Assembly (NCBI GenBank): GCA_900549945.1
Contig: URQJ01000027.1
Coordinates: 1 to 15,654 of the forward strand
Length of the DNA: 15,654 nucleotides
Source of the DNA: an uncultured Oscillospiraceae bacterium
GTDB lineage: Bacteria > Bacillota > Clostridia > Oscillospirales > Acutalibacteraceae
Reading direction: 5' to 3'
Below are positions 12,040-15,654 of the stretch, piece after piece; the first letter of the stretch is position 1; each line of letters starts with the position of its first letter. Position numbers and translations under genes: made by a program. The notes beneath the pieces are model-generated. The model was given only the letters and a program-made list of their open reading frames with translations. It was not told the origin of the DNA and made no database searches.

Positions 12040-13698
12040 TCAGCTATTTTCCTTATTGATTGCGTCGATAAACGCGGGAATGAGCTGCTTTTTGCGCGAG
12101 ACGACCCCCTGCAGCCAGATCGTGCCGGCCTGCGGTGCGCGGCCAAACGCCTCCTGCACGAGCTGCTCCGCAGCCTCGCCGTAGCACATCAGGCGCGTCG
12201 ATTCCTCCATGATATTCGTCAGCATGAAATACATCATCGAGAGGCCGTGCTCGCGGCAGGATTTCTCGAGGTACGGGCGCAGGCGCTTCTCGATTTCGTC
12301 GAGCTCGCCGCCGCTCATGCTGTTGATCTGGCCGACGCCGAACGTCACGTCGCCAAATTCGAACTTCTTGTAGTCCTGATAGAAGATCTCCTCCGGCGTC
12401 TTGTCCTTCAGATTGCTGCCGGCGGTGAACATCTCGATGCCGAACGCCTGACAGTCGATGCCCGCGATCGCACTGAGCGCGTCCGCCGCCATGCGGTCCA
12501 TCATCGTGCAGGTCGGCGAGCGGAACACGAGCGTGTCGGAGAGGATCGCGCTGCACAGCAGGCCCGCGATCTGGGGCGGGATCTCGAATCCCTTTTCGCG
12601 GTAGATCTGGTAGATAATCGTCGCGGTGCAGCCGACCGGCTCGTTTCTGAAATAGACCGGCGCCATCGTCTCGAGCGAGCCGATGCGGTGGTGGTCGATG
12701 ATCTCGAGGATCTCCGCGTCCTCGATGTTTTCGACCGCCTGACCGCGCTCGTTGTGGTCGACGAGGATCACGGCGCGCTTGCGCACGGCGAGCAGGTTCC
12801 GGCGGGAGATCATGCCGATATATTTGCCGGATTTATCGACCACCGGAAAATCGCGGATACGCGTGTTCTGCATGCTGTCCTTGATCGAATCCGTGTAGTC
12901 GCCGGGCAAAAATTTGACGAGCCCCTCGCGGCGCATGAAAGCGCGCACGGGCATGCACTGGTTGATGCGCCGGGCGACTGTGTACGTATCGAGCGGCGTG
13001 ATGATGACCGTGCACCCGTGGCTGTTCGCGAGCTTCTGGATGCTGCGCGAAACCGGCGCGCCGAGGCAGACCACGATGCAGCCCGCGCCTGATTCGATCG
13101 CCGAAAGCTGCGATTCATAGCGGTTTCCGGTAATCACCATGTCGCTCTGCTCGATGTAATTTTCCATCACGTCCGGGTCGGCGGCGGAGATCAGCACATT
13201 GCCCTTTTCGAATACAGCCTCCGGGTCGCCGACGACCATCTCGGCCTCGAGCGTCTCCAGAATATTCCGATACGGCGTTTTGGCCTGCGCGATGATCGTA
13301 CTGTCCTGATTCTCCATGTAGGAGGTCGCGATGTCGTTGATCGTGATGATACCGTCGAACATGTTGTCGCCGTCGACAATCGGCAGCGTAACGGCGTTCA
13401 GCTCCGCCATCATGCTCCACGCCTTTTTCATCGAAATATCGTCTGAAATGCCGGGGATGCGGCGGATGTCCATGTCGCGCACACGCGTGCCGATGTTGTT
13501 CACATAGGTCGGCTGACGCATGCCGAAGCGGTGCAGAACATAGCTCGTCTCCGGGCTGAGCTGGCCGGCGCGCGCCGCGATGTAGCGGCAGCCGTCGTTC
13601 TCGCGGTTTTTAACGTCCGCATATGCGATCGCCGAGCAGATGGAATCGGTGTCGGGGTTGCGGTGCCCCAGTATGTAAACCTCTTTTTTTGCGCTCAT
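12040..13698 (-). CDS. ppaC: Family II inorganic pyrophosphatase with CBS-DRTGG-CBS insert
   Basis: This 552-residue cytoplasmic enzyme hydrolyses pyrophosphate to phosphate with Mn or Co, pulling biosynthetic reactions forward. The DHH catalytic motifs are GHRNPDTDS (11-19; H12, D16, D18), VDHNE (313-317), DHH (335-337) and D388 in LSDTLVF. The C-terminal DHHA2 domain carries the substrate-binding SRKKQ (534-538). Between the first two motifs lies a regulatory insert of about 235 residues with CBS1 near 75-130, a DRTGG domain and CBS2 near 250-308. In known CBS-type enzymes AMP and ADP inhibit, while ATP and diadenosine polyphosphates activate. Plain family II enzymes are about 310 residues, so the insert is complete. 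The ATG has only a weak ribosome site (AGTGG). Confidence 0.95.
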   Translation of the reverse strand: MSAKKEVYILGHRNPDTDSICSAIAYADVKNRENDGCRYIAARAGQLSPETSYVLHRFGMRQPTYVNNIGTRVRDMDIRRIPGISDDISMKKAWSMMAELNAVTLPIVDGDNMFDGIITINDIATSYMENQDSTIIAQAKTPYRNILETLEAEMVVGDPEAVFEKGNVLISAADPDVMENYIEQSDMVITGNRYESQLSAIESGAGCIVVCLGAPVSRSIQKLANSHGCTVIITPLDTYTVARRINQCMPVRAFMRREGLVKFLPGDYTDSIKDSMQNTRIRDFPVVDKSGKYIGMISRRNLLAVRKRAVILVDHNERGQAVENIEDAEILEIIDHHRIGSLETMAPVYFRNEPVGCTATIIYQIYREKGFEIPPQIAGLLCSAILSDTLVFRSPTCTMMDRMAADALSAIAGIDCQAFGIEMFTAGSNLKDKTPEEIFYQDYKKFEFGDVTFGVGQINSMSGGELDEIEKRLRPYLEKSCREHGLSMMYFMLTNIMEESTRLMCYGEAAEQLVQEAFGRAPQAGTIWLQGVVSRKKQLIPAFIDAINKENS

Positions 13699-13765
13699 AT
13701 GGTCTGACCACTCGCCTTTCTGTGGGTAATGCCGATCGGTCCATTCCTATTATTTGGATAAAGCT

Positions 13766-13771
13766 AGTATA
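13766..13771 (-). promoter_or_regulatory. Likely -10 of the pyrophosphatase gene
   Basis: TATACT on the minus strand lies about 68 bases before the ATG. A weak -35 (TTGCTT) lies 16 bp further up. The implied leader is fairly long and contains no hairpin I recognise. Confidence 0.5.
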
Positions 13772-13859
13772 CCACAGCTTTCGCAAAAAGCAAAGCGGAA
13801 GCCGCCGGGAATTTCAGGGAAAATGCTGTTTTCTGCATTGGACCCGTCGCAATGCGGGC

Positions 13860-13898
13860 AAAAAAACACGCGGCGCTCATTCCTTCTGAAGCGCCGCG
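13860..13898 (-). terminator. Terminator overlapping the metallopeptidase stop codon
   Basis: On the minus strand CGCGGCGCT (13890-13898) pairs with AGCGCCGCG (13869-13877) and TGTTTTTTT follows (13860-13868). The 5' arm lies within the last codons of the upstream gene, and its stop codon touches the 3' arm. Confidence 0.88.
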
Positions 13899-14710
13899 AG
13901 CATACCGTATATTTCCTTTTGACCGAGATCGGCGAGCTGCCGCGCCGTCCGCTTTTCCGCCAGCGCATGCACAAGCTCTGCGCCGAGGTAATAGCCCGTA
14001 TCCGAACGCCCCTCAAATGCGCACCAATCCCCGAAAAAGTCCTGCGTGCTTTCTCCGGCGTTCACGCGCCGCTGAAATTCCGCGGAAAGCCGCGCGCGGT
14101 TTTCCCCGCACCATGCCAGCCAGCCGCCGCGGTCCTGACTGTAAAAATACCGGCCGCCAAACAGCTTTTGCTGGATATACACCGCCATGCCCTCCGTGTA
14201 GAGCTGCCACAGGGCGCGCGCCGCGGGGGTTTCACCCCATGCAGGCGCCGTGCGCATCTCAAAGTGCCACAGGTGCCCGAGCTCGTGGCAGAGCAGCACG
14301 GCCATATCCGCCTCACGCTCCCAGCCGAGCTCCACAATTTTTTCGATGCCGAGCAGTACAACCGGCCTGCCGCCGAGCGCCGTCGCCCAGCCCGCACCGC
14401 TGCACAGGCCGAGATAGAAAACGACGTCTGCCTCCGGCGCTGAGCCCAGCGCGCTGCAAAACCGCTCCGAAATCCCCTGCACCGCTTTTTGAAAGGACGC
14501 GTGTGCCCGCGCCGCCCGGTCGGGACTTCTGTAAAACTCCTCCAGCACCGGCAAAATCTCGCGTGAAAAATCATATTCCGCCGCGTCCGCCTCCGCCTTT
14601 TCCGGCAGCTCGGGCGAGATCGCCGCGGCGTACCGCCGCCACGCCTCCAGCGAAAAGCCGCCGTCCGCAAAGACGGGCGCGATCTGCGGGAAACTGTCGA
14701 TGATCTTCAT
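13877..14710 (-). CDS. Putative zinc metallopeptidase (HExxH, DUF2268-like)
   Basis: This 277-residue protein contains VLLCHELGHLWHFE, a gluzincin-type HExxH motif (H142, E143, H146), and YTEGMAVYI (E173), the likely third zinc ligand. The pattern fits uncharacterised DUF2268-like or related predicted Zn proteases, assigned by motif only. There is no signal peptide, so it should act in the cytoplasm. I choose the ATG at 14710, since AAAAGGA (14720-14726) lies 9 bases upstream; the in-frame ATG at 14717 sits against that ribosome site. The start lies one base after the acetyltransferase stop, so the two are translationally coupled. A terminator overlaps its own end, making it the last gene of the pheA operon. 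Confidence 0.82.
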   Translation of the reverse strand: MKIIDSFPQIAPVFADGGFSLEAWRRYAAAISPELPEKAEADAAEYDFSREILPVLEEFYRSPDRAARAHASFQKAVQGISERFCSALGSAPEADVVFYLGLCSGAGWATALGGRPVVLLGIEKIVELGWEREADMAVLLCHELGHLWHFEMRTAPAWGETPAARALWQLYTEGMAVYIQQKLFGGRYFYSQDRGGWLAWCGENRARLSAEFQRRVNAGESTQDFFGDWCAFEGRSDTGYYLGAELVHALAEKRTARQLADLGQKEIYGMLAALQKE

Positions 14711-14711
14711 T

Positions 14712-15212
14712 TCACACATCCTTTTGCAGGATATAATCGTCCATCACGTAACCGCGGCCGATGTCCGTCACGACCGAATCGATCTCGTAAAAGCCGAAGT
14801 GGCGGTAAACCTCGATCGCGTGCGTGTTGCACTTGTTGACCGTGAGGTAAATTTTATCGAGCCCCTCCGCCTTGCAGCGCGCCTCAACAAAATCAAACGC
14901 CGCGCGCGGCAGGCCCGCCCCGCGGTGCGCCTGTGAGACGTACAGCTTGCTGAGGAACATCTTCCCCTCCTTGTGCGGCACGAGGCCGACAAAGCCCACG
15001 GCCTCCCCGCCGCGCAGCATCAGGTAGTAGGCGTACCCCTCCCGGTCGAGCTGGCGGCGGATCGCCGGGACGGACTGAAACTGCTCGATCATGTAATCCG
15101 TCGCGTCTGCGCCGTTGATCGCGTCATACGTCGCGTGCCAGATCGGCGCTGCGATCCGCGCGACGGTTTCGATCTCCTCCGGCGTTTCCACCCGCTTAAA
15201 AACAACCTCCAT
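14712..15212 (-). CDS. GNAT family N-acetyltransferase
   Basis: This 166-residue protein has the GNAT fold. The acetyl-CoA pyrophosphate loop is QAHRGAGLPRAAFDFVE starting at Q94 (a variant of Q/RxxGxG/A), following the strand FLSKLYVS. The typical C-terminal signature NKCNTHAIEVYRHFGFYEID lies near 126-145. The substrate cannot be told, although relatives include protein N-terminal and small-molecule acetyltransferases. The ATG has AGGAGG 7 bases upstream. It is 18 bases after the pheA stop and one base before the metallopeptidase start, so it is the middle gene of a three-gene operon. Confidence 0.92.
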   Translation of the reverse strand: MEVVFKRVETPEEIETVARIAAPIWHATYDAINGADATDYMIEQFQSVPAIRRQLDREGYAYYLMLRGGEAVGFVGLVPHKEGKMFLSKLYVSQAHRGAGLPRAAFDFVEARCKAEGLDKIYLTVNKCNTHAIEVYRHFGFYEIDSVVTDIGRGYVMDDYILQKDV

Positions 15213-15230
15213 GTTTCTGCCTCCTGTGCG

Positions 15231-15654
15231 TCAGCCTTCCCTGTAGTTGCCGAGGAACGAAAAGCGCGGCATTTCGCCGGAAAGCGCGCAGATCAGCTCG
15301 AGCGTCCGCGCATTGTGGATGTTCCCCGAAAAATCCAGATAGAAGTCGTATTCAAAATTCCGTCCCGGAATCGGGCGCGATTCAATCTTCGTGAGATTCA
15401 GCCCGCTGAGCGCAAAGCGCTCAAGCGTGCGGTACAGCGAGCCCGTCGTGTGCGGCAGCGAAAAGCACAGGCTGATCTTGTCCGCATCGTCGGGCAACAC
15501 GGCCTCGCGCGCAATGACGACAAAACGCGTGCAGTTGTTGCCGGTGTTCTGGATGTCCGCGGCGAGCGTTTCCAGCCCGTAGAACGCGGCGGCCTCCGCC
15601 GAGCAGACGGCGCCGAGCCCCGCCTCGCGCTATTCAGCCACGAGCTTCGCCGCG
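15231..15654 (-). CDS. pheA: Prephenate dehydratase, C-terminal part (partial, internal TAG)
   Basis: The frame encodes the end of the dehydratase domain (EAAAFYGLETLAADIQ, then NNCTRFVVIA with the catalytic TRF motif) and a complete ACT domain (SLPHTTGSLYRTLERF, LNLTKIESRPIPG) containing the phenylalanine-binding ESRP motif. It converts prephenate to phenylpyruvate and is feedback-inhibited by Phe. A TAG at 15630-15632 interrupts the frame 23 bases from the window end; upstream codons (AAKLVAE) still fit the family. Because contig ends are error-prone, this may be an assembly error and not a real mutation. Downstream of the TAG the first usable start is GTG at 15500, which would leave only the ACT domain. 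The N-terminal part is off the contig. Confidence 0.88.

Noticed and set aside
11362..13092. A 576-codon open frame on the + strand
   Set aside because: Antisense to the MATE and pyrophosphatase genes, both of which have clear family motifs. Low-complexity His/Asp/Arg product and no ribosome site.
13852..14703. A 283-codon + strand frame
   Set aside because: Antisense to the metallopeptidase. The Pro/Arg/Ala-rich product is typical of a shadow frame.
6036..15632. Idea that TAG is recoded as an amino acid in this genome
   Set aside because: The sensor kinase ends with TAG right after its normal FEIPI terminus and the tail-like gene also ends in TAG, so TAG acts as a stop here. Two isolated interruptions are better explained by mutation or assembly error.
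1..15654. CRISPR arrays, rRNA genes, insertion sequences and riboswitches
   Set aside because: I saw no regularly spaced repeats, no rRNA-like stretches, no transposase motifs and no recognisable aptamer.

Overview
This window looks like a whole metagenomic contig of about 15.7 kb from a GC-rich, anaerobic, gut-type Clostridia, probably Oscillospirales-like. That placement is an inference. It rests on the high GC of most genes, SD-led starts including TTG and GTG, a ferredoxin-type aldo/keto reductase, a CBS-domain family II pyrophosphatase, and a mobile redox cassette known from Firmicutes conjugative elements. The first 33 bases are Illumina adapter, so the left end is an assembly end. The right end cuts through pheA.

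Layout. Bases 34-188 are the tail of an unrecognised + strand gene that shares a bidirectional terminator with the next gene. Bases 234-3473 (minus strand) hold an aldo/keto reductase with two [4Fe-4S] motifs behind a MerR-type promoter, a MATE exporter, and an orphan phage-tail-assembly-like protein. Bases 3803-4680 are a junkyard of truncated genes: the end of a YesM-type histidine kinase, a broken LplB-type sugar permease, and a ParB fragment with an apparent internal deletion. They abut each other with no spacers.

Bases 4735-8796 are the most interesting part. A VanR/VanS-like two-component pair (minus strand) is divergent from a three-gene operon (plus strand). The operon encodes a TlpA-like thioredoxin lipoprotein, a 49-residue one-pass membrane peptide with a CXXC motif (CD1871A-like), and a NapH-like membrane polyferredoxin. 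I infer an envelope thiol-redox relay that carries electrons from cytoplasmic Fe-S centres across the membrane to an exported thioredoxin. The response regulator has an in-frame amber codon in its DNA-binding domain, so regulation may be broken. The cassette is flanked by mobile-element debris: ParB on the left, and a frameshifted LytTR fragment and GTGGT repeats on the right.

Bases about 9449-10336 are an AT-rich islet with a small P-loop kinase, ending at the 3' end of a tRNA-Ala(CGC) gene. Bases 10512-15654 (minus strand) return to GC-rich housekeeping genes: pheA (partial, with an in-frame TAG near the contig end), a GNAT acetyltransferase and a HExxH metallopeptidase in one tight operon, then the CBS-type pyrophosphatase followed by a second MATE exporter.
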